Shown piece by piece: positions 37,238 through 44,553 of a stretch of 64,000 nt of DNA. Below the pieces are notes generated by a model. That model was given only the letters and a program-made list of their open reading frames with translations. It searched no databases and was not told the DNA's origin. The position numbers and the translations under genes were made by a program. Each line of letters starts with the position of its first letter. Position 1 is the first letter of the stretch. Source of the stretch: Flavobacteriales bacterium (lineage in GTDB: Bacteria; Bacteroidota; Bacteroidia; CAIKAF01); assembly GCA_018401695.1 (NCBI GenBank), contig JAGYKD010000001.1:784016-848015 (forward strand), written 5' to 3'.

Positions 37238-37825
37238 ATGTTGGATTTTATGTCGGTAAGGCAAAAAGGGCTTATTTTAAACTACCATTATACACTCGAC
37301 GAAAGAACGGAGTTAATAGTTAAGCCGAAGGGAGAAGTCTTGGTTAAGATTAGAGGACATTTCCGTGGAGACCATGCCAAAATCAAAGCCTTTAAGACCT
37401 ACGCGCTGCTTTCCTTCTTAGGATTGGCTTTTGTTATTCCTTTGGTGTTTTTTGGGATTTCCGGGTGGGGATATTTGCTGTTTTTAGGAGCTCTCCTATG
37501 CCTAAGTCTAATATTTTTTTGGAAGTGGGCGCACCTCTCTCTGGTTACCAAAATTTTGCGCATAGACCAACATGGTTTTTGTCTTGAGCTAAATATAAAT
37601 ATGGCCAATAAAGACATTTCGGTATTTCGCTCAAGAATAAATCGGCCTTTGCTAGCCATAAACCACCATATACCGAGCCCAACCCTAATTCCAAGGCGAT
37701 CTATTCTTATGAAGGAATTGAGTGTATACCACGAGAACCACGCCAGCTTGTGGTTATCTGAGAAAGCCTATGCCTCATTAGTTGAGATTAGTAAGATAAG
37801 TGGAAAGCAATCGCCAAACAAGTAG
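37238..37825 (+). CDS. hypothetical protein with two transmembrane helices
   Basis: 195 residues, not recognised. The N-terminal 50 residues are polar with a beta-rich look (LILNYHYTLDERTELIVKPK). Two adjacent hydrophobic helices lie at about 51-70 and 76-95, followed by a basic cytoplasmic-type C-terminal part (SRINRPLLAINHHIPSP). The layout resembles small membrane proteins with a PH-like domain, but I could not confirm that. ATG 37238 or the in-frame ATG 37250 could be the start. It is A+T-richer than its neighbours. Confidence 0.55.
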   Translation: MLDFMSVRQKGLILNYHYTLDERTELIVKPKGEVLVKIRGHFRGDHAKIKAFKTYALLSFLGLAFVIPLVFFGISGWGYLLFLGALLCLSLIFFWKWAHLSLVTKILRIDQHGFCLELNINMANKDISVFRSRINRPLLAINHHIPSPTLIPRRSILMKELSVYHENHASLWLSEKAYASLVEISKISGKQSPNK

Positions 37826-38154
37826 ACCCATGGATGAATCGTTCGGCGCTCAAGAAAGGTTTTGAAATGGGTTTGCTTTAAAAATTGCCGGTCTTTAGCA
37901 CCGTTTTCCCCCACCATGCATACACCCCAAAAAATAGCCCCCGCGGCTGGCCGAAGCCCCCGTGCAGGCGGGAGCGCCCAAGGCGGGCCGAGGAGGCGAC
38001 CGCAGGAAGCCCCCGGCAGGCCCATGCCTTGGGCAGCTGCCGCCTGTGCGGGGCGGGAGGCCATAGCCGGCATTGGAAGAAAAACACCTATTGGAACCTG
38101 GGCCCAAAAAAAGAAGGCCCGAAGGCCTTCGCAACATAGTTTGCAGCTGCCGCC
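37826..38154. repeat. intergenic G+C-rich nested palindrome
   Basis: 329 bp between convergent genes. Stem arms: cccccgtgcaggcgg (37957-37971) with ccgcctgtgcgggg (38040-38053), and inside it gcccaaggc (37976-37984) with gccttgggc (38026-38034). To its right is the minus-strand terminator at 38106-38130. No coding potential is supported. Confidence 0.6.
38104..38130 (-). terminator. rho-independent terminator of the minus-strand barrel gene
   Basis: On the minus strand the sequence reads GAAGGCC-TTCG-GGCCTTC followed by a run of seven T, a perfect 7-bp stem with a tetraloop. It lies 25 bp beyond the stop of the gene at 38155-38964. Confidence 0.8.
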
Positions 38155-38964
38155 TTAAAAAGGCAACAGCGTAAGTCCAACTTGAAAGGGCACTACATCG
38201 TCGGCGCCAATGCCGGACTGGAAGAAAGGTTGCAGGCCATATTGAAAGGTGAATCCCCATCGGCCCCAGCCCATGCGCCCATATACTGCATAGCGAAAGC
38301 GATTGATGCCGGGTAGGGCAAAGGTTTTCTGGCGTAATTCCTGATTGAGCATGGATTGATTTCCCTGGCTGTCGTAGCGGTAATCGGGGCCTACGTACTT
38401 GTCCTTGCTGTCCATAACATAGCCGATTTTGAAACCCGCAGCCATTTTAAAGGTGCCTCGTTTGCTGGGCTTTAGGCGGAAACGCACTTCCAGGGGGAGC
38501 TCAATTAGCACCGTTCCGAGCTTGTATTTGCCCCAATCGCGGAGGTTAGCGGTATTGAGGGCGCTATCGGGATTGATTCGGGCATTAATATCGTCCCAAA
38601 ACACACTATCGCTGCCTTGATTTCGGCGCAAAAAAGCATTGGTAAAAATGTTTTCGGTGGCAATGCCCAATCCCCAAGCCAAACTAAAGTTACTACGTCC
38701 TAAGGGGTGGTCACTCATAAGTGCCACGTCAAAGCCTCGGGAAAAGGGGCTTACATCCATGCCATTGGGTTGATTCATCCAACCGTTCCAATTAAAGTTC
38801 AGCAGCAAAAAGTCCTGTTTTTTGGGCTTGGGCTTTTTGTTGTCCTCGTCGGTGGGAGTTTCTGAGGTTTTCTTTTTCCCGAGCTTTTCTAAGGTTTCGG
38901 TGATTTGAGACTGCGCCGGCAGAGCCAGTGCAGCGCAAACAAACCAAGCCATCCATGTTTTCAT
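38155..38964 (-). CDS. outer-membrane beta-barrel protein (porin-like)
   Basis: 269 residues from MKTWMAWFVCAALALPAQSQ, a signal peptide with cleavage near A-Q. A lysine-rich linker (KKPKPKKQ) follows, then alternating strands such as FLLLNFNWNGWM, NFSLAWGLGIA and WGFTFQYGLQPFF, ending in the aromatic VGLTLLPF expected of a barrel. I chose this start over one 11 codons upstream because the upstream one would overlap the -7 promoter element at 38995-39002. The function is unknown. Confidence 0.8.
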   Translation of the reverse strand: MKTWMAWFVCAALALPAQSQITETLEKLGKKKTSETPTDEDNKKPKPKKQDFLLLNFNWNGWMNQPNGMDVSPFSRGFDVALMSDHPLGRSNFSLAWGLGIATENIFTNAFLRRNQGSDSVFWDDINARINPDSALNTANLRDWGKYKLGTVLIELPLEVRFRLKPSKRGTFKMAAGFKIGYVMDSKDKYVGPDYRYDSQGNQSMLNQELRQKTFALPGINRFRYAVYGRMGWGRWGFTFQYGLQPFFQSGIGADDVVPFQVGLTLLPF

Positions 38965-38994
38965 AGGTCCCTGAGGATTAAAATGGTTTCTGAA

Positions 38995-39002
38995 CAAAGG
39001 TA
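38995..39002 (-). promoter_or_regulatory. -7 promoter element TACCTTTG
   Basis: A perfect TAnnTTTG on the minus strand, 30 bp before the chosen start of the barrel gene. Confidence 0.55.
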
Positions 39003-39104
39003 GGCAATTAACGTGCCAAAGCTAGTTTCCATGTGCATTCCTTTCGGAGCTGTGGTCAAAGCTTGTCGGCTCACATGCTGCTTTGCCTGTGCATTGAATT
39101 ATTG

Positions 39105-39112
39105 TACCTTTG
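39105..39112 (+). promoter_or_regulatory. tatA promoter (-33 TTG, -7 TACCTTTG)
   Basis: A perfect -7 element 20 bp before the tatA ATG. A TTG lies at 39083-39085, which gives the preferred 19-bp spacing for the Bacteroidota primary sigma factor. Confidence 0.65.
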
Positions 39113-39132
39113 GTGGCTAATTAAAAGAAACC

Positions 39133-39306
39133 ATGGGAAAATTTGGTGGCTGGGAAATACTTCTCATCGTACTGGCCCTTCTCCTGCTGTTTGGCGGTCG
39201 CAAAATTCCTGAACTCATGAAAGGTTTAGGCAAGGGCATCCGCGAATTCAAAACCGGAGTAAAAGGCGACGATCAATCGGAAGAAAAGAAATCGAGCGAC
39301 ACGTAG
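39133..39306 (+). CDS. tatA: Sec-independent translocase protein TatA
   Basis: 57 residues: one N-terminal membrane helix ([16 protein letters not shown]), the hinge FGGRKIPEL, then the amphipathic helix [14 protein letters not shown] and a charged tail. This is the standard TatA/E layout of the pore-forming unit of twin-arginine export. gatA follows after 6 bp, so the two are probably cotranscribed. tatC is not in the window. Confidence 0.92.
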   Translation: MGKFGGWEILLIVLALLLLFGGRKIPELMKGLGKGIREFKTGVKGDDQSEEKKSSDT

Positions 39307-39312
39307 GGAAAC

Positions 39313-40710
39313 ATGCAGCTAGAAAAAGGTTTTGCAGGCGTTCAGGCCTTTTTAGAAACGCATCGGGTAGAGGATTTGGTGCGCATATATTTGGCGCGCA
39401 TTGAGGACAGGGCATCGCTCAATGCCTTTATAGAAGTATATGCGGAAAGTGCGTTGGAAAGAGCGCGCTCCCTCGATGCCCAAGGGCCGGAAGGCCTGCC
39501 TCTTTTCGGTATGGTTTTGGGCGTTAAGGACAATATTGCTTACAAGGGACACCCACTTGGTGCTTCCAGTAAAATTTTAGACGGCTTTGAATCCCTCTAC
39601 ACCGCCACCTGTCTGCAACGGTTAATCGATGCCGGCGCTTTGGTTATCGGCCGCCTCAATTGCGATGAATTTGCTATGGGAAGCGCCAATATTACCTCGT
39701 ATTATGGCCCGGTAAAAAACCCAATAGACCCTGAGCGTGTGCCGGGAGGAAGTTCGGGCGGTTCTGCAGCTGCCCTGGCTGCCGGCTTGTGCACGGTGGC
39801 TTTGGGTACCGACACCGGAGGCTCCATTCGCCAACCCGCTGCTTTTTGTGGGGTAGTGGGCATGAAACCCAGCTATGGCAGGGTTTCGCGCTATGGACTC
39901 ATTGCCTATGGTTCCTCGTTAGACCAAGCCGGTCCGCTTTGCCAGACGGTAGAAGACGCTGCTTTAGTATGGAGGTTTATGGCCGGACCTGATCCTTTGG
40001 ACATGACCAGCAGCGAAGGTTCGGTAATTGACCCCGCTGAAATCGAAAGCAAAGGCCCCCTCCGAATTGGGGTCTTGAAGCAGGTTATGGAAATGGAGGG
40101 CATGCATCCCGAAGTTCGGGAAGCTTTTGACGCATATATTCAGGGTTTACAAGCCAAAGGACATGAGCTGGTTCCCTTAGACTTTCCCTATTTGGACGTT
40201 TTGGTACCTACCTATTACGTCATTTCTACGGCCGAAGCCAGCAGCAATCTTAGCCGTTTCGATGGTGTGCATTACGGGTATCGAAGTCCCGAGGCCAAAA
40301 GCCTGGAAGAAACCTACATCTTAAGCCGAAGTGAGGGTTTCGGAGCCGAAGTAAAGCGGCGCATTATGACCGGCACTTTTGTTTTGAGCGTAGGATACTA
40401 CGACGCCTATTATAAAAAAGGCATGCAGGTACGTCGCTTAATTCAGCAGGCCACCGACTCCTTTTTTGAGGCTTGTGATGTGGTGCTCAGCCCAACAAGC
40501 CCCAACCTTCCCTTTAAAATAAACGATACCGGCAAAGATCCCATTCAAATGTATTTGGAAGATTTGCTCACGGTACAGGCCAACTTGGCGGGAAACCCGG
40601 CCATAAGCATTCCTATCCCCAGTAAGGGAAAACTTCCTGTGGGTTTGCAATTGATGGCCCCCCGTATGCAGGACCACAAGCTGTTTGCCTGGGCCAAAGC
40701 ACTGGGCTGA
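39313..40710 (+). CDS. gatA: aspartyl/glutamyl-tRNA(Asn/Gln) amidotransferase subunit A
   Basis: 465 residues, in the family's range. The amidase triad is at the expected spacing: K72 (LGVKDNIAYKG), S147 (PGGSSGGSAAALAAG) and S171 (LGTDTGGSIRQPAAFCG). GatA hydrolyses glutamine and passes ammonia to GatB to amidate Glu-tRNA(Gln) or Asp-tRNA(Asn). gatB and gatC are not adjacent. It shares the tatA promoter by position. Confidence 0.95.
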   Translation: MQLEKGFAGVQAFLETHRVEDLVRIYLARIEDRASLNAFIEVYAESALERARSLDAQGPEGLPLFGMVLGVKDNIAYKGHPLGASSKILDGFESLYTATCLQRLIDAGALVIGRLNCDEFAMGSANITSYYGPVKNPIDPERVPGGSSGGSAAALAAGLCTVALGTDTGGSIRQPAAFCGVVGMKPSYGRVSRYGLIAYGSSLDQAGPLCQTVEDAALVWRFMAGPDPLDMTSSEGSVIDPAEIESKGPLRIGVLKQVMEMEGMHPEVREAFDAYIQGLQAKGHELVPLDFPYLDVLVPTYYVISTAEASSNLSRFDGVHYGYRSPEAKSLEETYILSRSEGFGAEVKRRIMTGTFVLSVGYYDAYYKKGMQVRRLIQQATDSFFEACDVVLSPTSPNLPFKINDTGKDPIQMYLEDLLTVQANLAGNPAISIPIPSKGKLPVGLQLMAPRMQDHKLFAWAKALG

Positions 40711-40745
40711 TTTTGGAGAACGCAGGCTAAGCCGTATTTTGTGGT

Positions 40746-42665
40746 ATGGCTATACCTTATCAGATTACAAGCATGGAGGCCTACGAGGCCCAATGGAATA
40801 AAGCAAAGGACCAACCGGAGGTCTTTTGGTCAGCAATTGCCGCACATTTTCAATGGAAAAAGCCTTGGAACAAGGTGTTGGAGTGGAACTTTGAAGAGCC
40901 GTGCATACGTTGGTTTGAGGGCGCACAACTCAACATCACCGAAAACTGTTTGGACAGGCACCTGGATTCCATAGGCGATCAAGCAGCCTTGGTTTGGGAG
41001 CCCAACGACCCTTCAGAACCCTTTCAAAGCCTTAGCTACCGAGAGCTGCATCAAGAGGTAGAAACCGCAGCGGCCATGCTGCGTATGCATGGAATTAAAA
41101 AAGGCGACCGGGTCTGTATTTATTTACCAATGGTACCGGAGCTTGCCATTGCTGTAATGGCCTGCGCTCGGGTGGGTGCCATTCATTCGGTGGTTTTTGG
41201 CGGATTTTCAGCGCAATCCATTGCCGACCGAATCAATGATGCCCAATGCAATTTGGTCATTTGCTCCGACGGCGCATTTAGAGGAAGCAAAACCATTCCC
41301 ATGAAATCCACGGTAGACGATGCCTTGGACCGCTGTCCTTCGGTAAATAAGGTGCTGGTGTTGACCCGCAGCCGCTCAGCGGTATCCATGATTAAAACTC
41401 GAGACTTTTGGTGGAAGGAGGAGTTTGAAAAAGCCAAAGAAAAAAGAGCCGAACTAGGCTATGCCGAAGTGATGGAAGCCGAAGACCCGTTGTTTATTCT
41501 TTACACCTCGGGCTCCACCGGCAAACCCAAAGGGGTGGTACACACCACGGCCGGATACATGGTTTGGGCCAATTATACCTTTGTAAATGCCTTTCAGTTT
41601 CAACCCGGCGATGTGCACTTTTGCACCGCAGATATTGGTTGGATTACCGGGCACTCCTACATCTTGTATGGACCTCTAAGCGCAGGTGCTACCAGCCTTA
41701 TGTTTGAAGGGGTTCCCTCCTGGCCCGACGCCCGGCGTTTTTGGCAAATTGTAGAGAAACACCGGGTTCAGTTGTTTTATACGGCACCTACAGCTATTCG
41801 GTCCCTCATGGGCAGCCCTTACCGACCTTCGGAAAACGATTTATCGAGCCTTAGAGTTTTAGGGTCCGTGGGCGAACCCATCAACGAAACCGCCTGGCAG
41901 TGGTATAAAGACGAAGTTGGGGGAGGACGCTTACCCATTACCGACACTTGGTGGCAAACCGAAACCGGCGGCATCATGATTTGCCCCATTCCGGGGATTA
42001 CTCCGGAAAAACCGGGCAAGGCTACTTTACCCCTTCCCGGTATTGTTCCGGTGCTGTTCAACGAAAAAGGAGAAGAGCTCCATGCGCTTCAAAGCTCCGG
42101 AAACCTGTGCATAAAAGCTCCCTGGCCGGGCATGCTCCGTACCACTTGGGGCGATCACGAGCGCTGCAAAAACACGTATTTTTCGGCCTATCCCGGCAAC
42201 TACTTTACGGGAGACGGCTGCGAACGAGATGCCGATGGCTATTATAAAATTACCGGTCGAGTAGACGATGTCTTGAACGTTTCCGGCCATAGAATTGGCA
42301 CCGCTGAACTGGAAAATGCCATAAATCAATTTACCGACGTGGTAGAAAGTGCCGTTGTTGGTTATCCCCATGAAATCAAAGGACAGGGAATTTATGCTTT
42401 TGTAATTCTAAATCGAACTCCGGAAGACCCCGCACTCATTAAACAAGATATTTTAGCCACGGTTAGCCGGCTTATAGGCCCCATTGCCAAACCCGACGAA
42501 ATCTTATTTGTGGAGGCGCTTCCCAAAACCAGATCCGGAAAAATCATGCGTAGAATTCTTAGGAAAATTGCCGAAGGACAGCCCGAGGCCATTGGCGACA
42601 CCAGCACCCTATTGGATCCGGATGTGGTAAAAGCCATACTTGAGGCTTCGCAAAACAAGCCTTAA
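40746..42665 (+). CDS. acs: acetyl-coenzyme A synthetase
   Basis: 639 residues, standard for Acs. It activates acetate to acetyl-CoA through acetyl-AMP. Seen: the P-loop LFILYTSGSTGKPKGVVHTT, TDTWWQTETGG, and C-terminal LPKTRSGKIMRRILRKIA, whose KxRSGK lysine is the catalytic, acetylation-regulated residue. It starts 35 bp after gatA. Its TAA shares the palindrome TTAA (42662-42665) with the stop of the convergent lipoprotein gene. Confidence 0.96.
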   Translation: MAIPYQITSMEAYEAQWNKAKDQPEVFWSAIAAHFQWKKPWNKVLEWNFEEPCIRWFEGAQLNITENCLDRHLDSIGDQAALVWEPNDPSEPFQSLSYRELHQEVETAAAMLRMHGIKKGDRVCIYLPMVPELAIAVMACARVGAIHSVVFGGFSAQSIADRINDAQCNLVICSDGAFRGSKTIPMKSTVDDALDRCPSVNKVLVLTRSRSAVSMIKTRDFWWKEEFEKAKEKRAELGYAEVMEAEDPLFILYTSGSTGKPKGVVHTTAGYMVWANYTFVNAFQFQPGDVHFCTADIGWITGHSYILYGPLSAGATSLMFEGVPSWPDARRFWQIVEKHRVQLFYTAPTAIRSLMGSPYRPSENDLSSLRVLGSVGEPINETAWQWYKDEVGGGRLPITDTWWQTETGGIMICPIPGITPEKPGKATLPLPGIVPVLFNEKGEELHALQSSGNLCIKAPWPGMLRTTWGDHERCKNTYFSAYPGNYFTGDGCERDADGYYKITGRVDDVLNVSGHRIGTAELENAINQFTDVVESAVVGYPHEIKGQGIYAFVILNRTPEDPALIKQDILATVSRLIGPIAKPDEILFVEALPKTRSGKIMRRILRKIAEGQPEAIGDTSTLLDPDVVKAILEASQNKP

Positions 42666-43021
42666 TTCTCGTTAATTTCAGGTGCTTCCAAGTTTACTTG
42701 AAGGCAATCGGCAACCACTTCATACAGCTCCAACATGAGGCTTGGGTCCTCAGAATACCACAAATAGGAAGCCCTGAAAGCTGAGCTGTCCGTGTTATGG
42801 TATTCCAAAATCTCGGCAAACCATCGATCCGGGTCACTCGAATATTTCGGCGGCAGGGTCTGCAATCGAGCGGCCGATTCGGCCAAATGTATGTCCGCAA
42901 GCAAAAGAGCCATACGCTCCTTTTCAATAAGCTCCTTGGGCTGGTTGCGTTCTAAATCGACACAAGCATAAAGTGCGGCAAACAAAACAACCCAAATGGC
43001 CCAAGCGGCAAGACGCTTCAT
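42662..43021 (-). CDS. DUF4296-like lipoprotein
   Basis: 119 residues. The signal WVVLFAALYAC gives a lipobox with Cys20. The body has LIEKERMALLLADIHLAESAA, the DUF4296 signature of Bacteroidota (a short helix with the 'LADIHLAE' motif), and ends in a short acidic tail. Function unknown; probably tethered to a membrane facing the periplasm. It is 3 bp after the coiled-coil gene on the same strand and likely cotranscribed. Confidence 0.8.
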   Translation of the reverse strand: MKRLAAWAIWVVLFAALYACVDLERNQPKELIEKERMALLLADIHLAESAARLQTLPPKYSSDPDRWFAEILEYHNTDSSAFRASYLWYSEDPSLMLELYEVVADCLQVNLEAPEINEN

Positions 43022-43024
43022 GAA

Positions 43025-43927
43025 TTAATAAAGGTGTGTTTTTTGAATCCCGGTAAGGATACCATCTATGTAAAGCTCTACCTTGTAAACTCCTTCAGGA
43101 AAAACCTCTTGTTCCCAAACGACTTCCCTGGTCAATGCAGCTCCTGCAAATTGCACCTTAAGGCTTTTGGAGTAGGGCAGTTCTTCTCCGGATTCGGAAC
43201 GGAATTTTTTCAACTGAGTACCTACATCGGCCATTACATAACCTTCCGGATTAAACATGCGTAAGTATACGGTACGTTCTCCGGGGGGTGCAACCCTGTT
43301 TTCGGCAAGTGTAAAGCTTATACTTAGTCTATCGGTTCTCCTGGCCTTATCGGTTTCTTTTTGTCGGCCTCCGGAACGGATATCCAGGCTTTTAACTTGA
43401 ACAGAGGCAAATTGCAGTTGAGAGGCTATGTTCACCTTGCTTTGCAAAGCCGTATTGGTTTCTTGCGTTTGATTGAGGGCCACGGTAAGCTCCGTGTTTT
43501 CGTATTTCAGTCGCCGATTTTCTTCTTCCAACTCTACAATGCGGGCCAGGTACTCGTCTTTTAGTCTTTGCATTTCTGCAAAGCGCTGCTGCAAAACCTG
43601 GTAGTCTTGATTTTGGTCAATAAGCCTGGAAATCTGCCGCCGTTGCTCTTCTAGCTCCTGGTTGGCTTCGGCCAGCAATGAATCGAGTTGCTCTGACCGT
43701 CCACGATAGGCGTTAAGTTCTTCTACGGCATCGTTGTAATGAAGCTCAAGTTCTTGCTTGCGTTGGGTGAGCGTATCCACTTTGGCTACTTGCACCTGAT
43801 GCTCAAAACTAAGCGTACGGTTATCTAGGAACTGGTAGATATTAAGCCCTACCGATGCCAGAAGCAGCAAACTTAGGATGAGTAGAATTGCACGTTTATT
43901 GTCTTTGGGGTTGGTAACTTCTTCCAT
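43025..43927 (-). CDS. membrane-anchored coiled-coil protein
   Basis: 300 residues. One transmembrane helix (RAILLILSLLLLASVGLNIY, about 12-31) is followed by a long coiled coil (about 40-170, e.g. LDSLLAEANQELEEQRRQI). A C-terminal beta-rich domain (about 185-300) includes RTVYLRMFNPEGYVMADVG and VYKVELYIDGILTG. The topology suggests a periplasmic sensor or tether. The family is common in Bacteroidota but I do not know its role. Confidence 0.7.
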   Translation of the reverse strand: MEEVTNPKDNKRAILLILSLLLLASVGLNIYQFLDNRTLSFEHQVQVAKVDTLTQRKQELELHYNDAVEELNAYRGRSEQLDSLLAEANQELEEQRRQISRLIDQNQDYQVLQQRFAEMQRLKDEYLARIVELEEENRRLKYENTELTVALNQTQETNTALQSKVNIASQLQFASVQVKSLDIRSGGRQKETDKARRTDRLSISFTLAENRVAPPGERTVYLRMFNPEGYVMADVGTQLKKFRSESGEELPYSKSLKVQFAGAALTREVVWEQEVFPEGVYKVELYIDGILTGIQKTHLY

Positions 43928-43947
43928 TCCTGCTATACCATGTGTGG

Positions 43948-43955
43948 CAAAGGTA
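43948..43955 (-). promoter_or_regulatory. -7 promoter element TACCTTTG
   Basis: A perfect match on the minus strand, 20 bp before the start of the coiled-coil gene. Confidence 0.55.
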
Positions 43956-44526
43956 TAACATTTGCCGACAAGGGCTAAAGCAATCCTGTACTCGGCTCAA
44001 GCCATGTTAAACAAAAAGAGGCCGTGAATGCCTTGTGTTTTCCAGGTGGCGCTGCTGACCGAAGGGTCAAGACTAAATACTTGAGATTTGGCCCTAACGC
44101 AGCCCCTGACATTCCAGTTAGGGTTTATAATCCTGACCGAAGCGTTAGAACAAGGTCGCTGCCAGAACAGAGACGCTTCAAGGGTCTCTCTAAAAATCAA
44201 ACAAAACACGTAGCCCCAAAAATTCATTTCCCTAACCAATCCTTTCACGATATTCATCCAAAAAAAATAGTGTTTCACTAGGCGCGTTTTTTAGAGTGTT
44301 GATTTTCAAAAACATATAAAAAGGAAGGGAATACACAAAAACACACAATAAGCATCCATAACCCACATCTTTATTTCAAAAGGCTGGTTTGAGGGCTTTG
44401 CAAAGGAAACCCAAACCTTACACCCTGTTTAGGGAAAAGTTTTCGTAATTATCACAAAATCCGTTAATTTACAGCTTATAGCTCATGCTTAACTTGCGCT
44501 TAATCATTAAAAGGTATCAGATTCAT

Positions 44527-44534
44527 TACTTTTG
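44527..44534 (+). promoter_or_regulatory. -7 promoter element TACTTTTG
   Basis: A perfect match, 19 bp before the ATG of the T9SS protein at 44554. Confidence 0.6.
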
Positions 44535-44553
44535 ACCCAAATCTAGAAGCTTT

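Larger units (their letters stand above)
43928..44553. other. intergenic region with hairpin repeats and divergent promoters
   Basis: 626 bp between divergent genes. The minus-strand -7 element lies at 43948-43955 and the plus-strand one at 44527-44534. Between 43975 and 44170 there are several copies of a short repeat: TGACC-gaag-GGTCA (44056-44069), ccctaac (44092-44098) with gttaggg (44117-44123), and cctgaccgaagcgttag (44132-44148). It shares cttgagatttggc with the element at 26024-26172. No gene was seen. Confidence 0.6.

Noticed and set aside
44024-44281. Plus-strand 85-codon frame in the gap before the T9SS gene
   Set aside because: It lies wholly in hairpin-repeat DNA, and no protein feature was seen.
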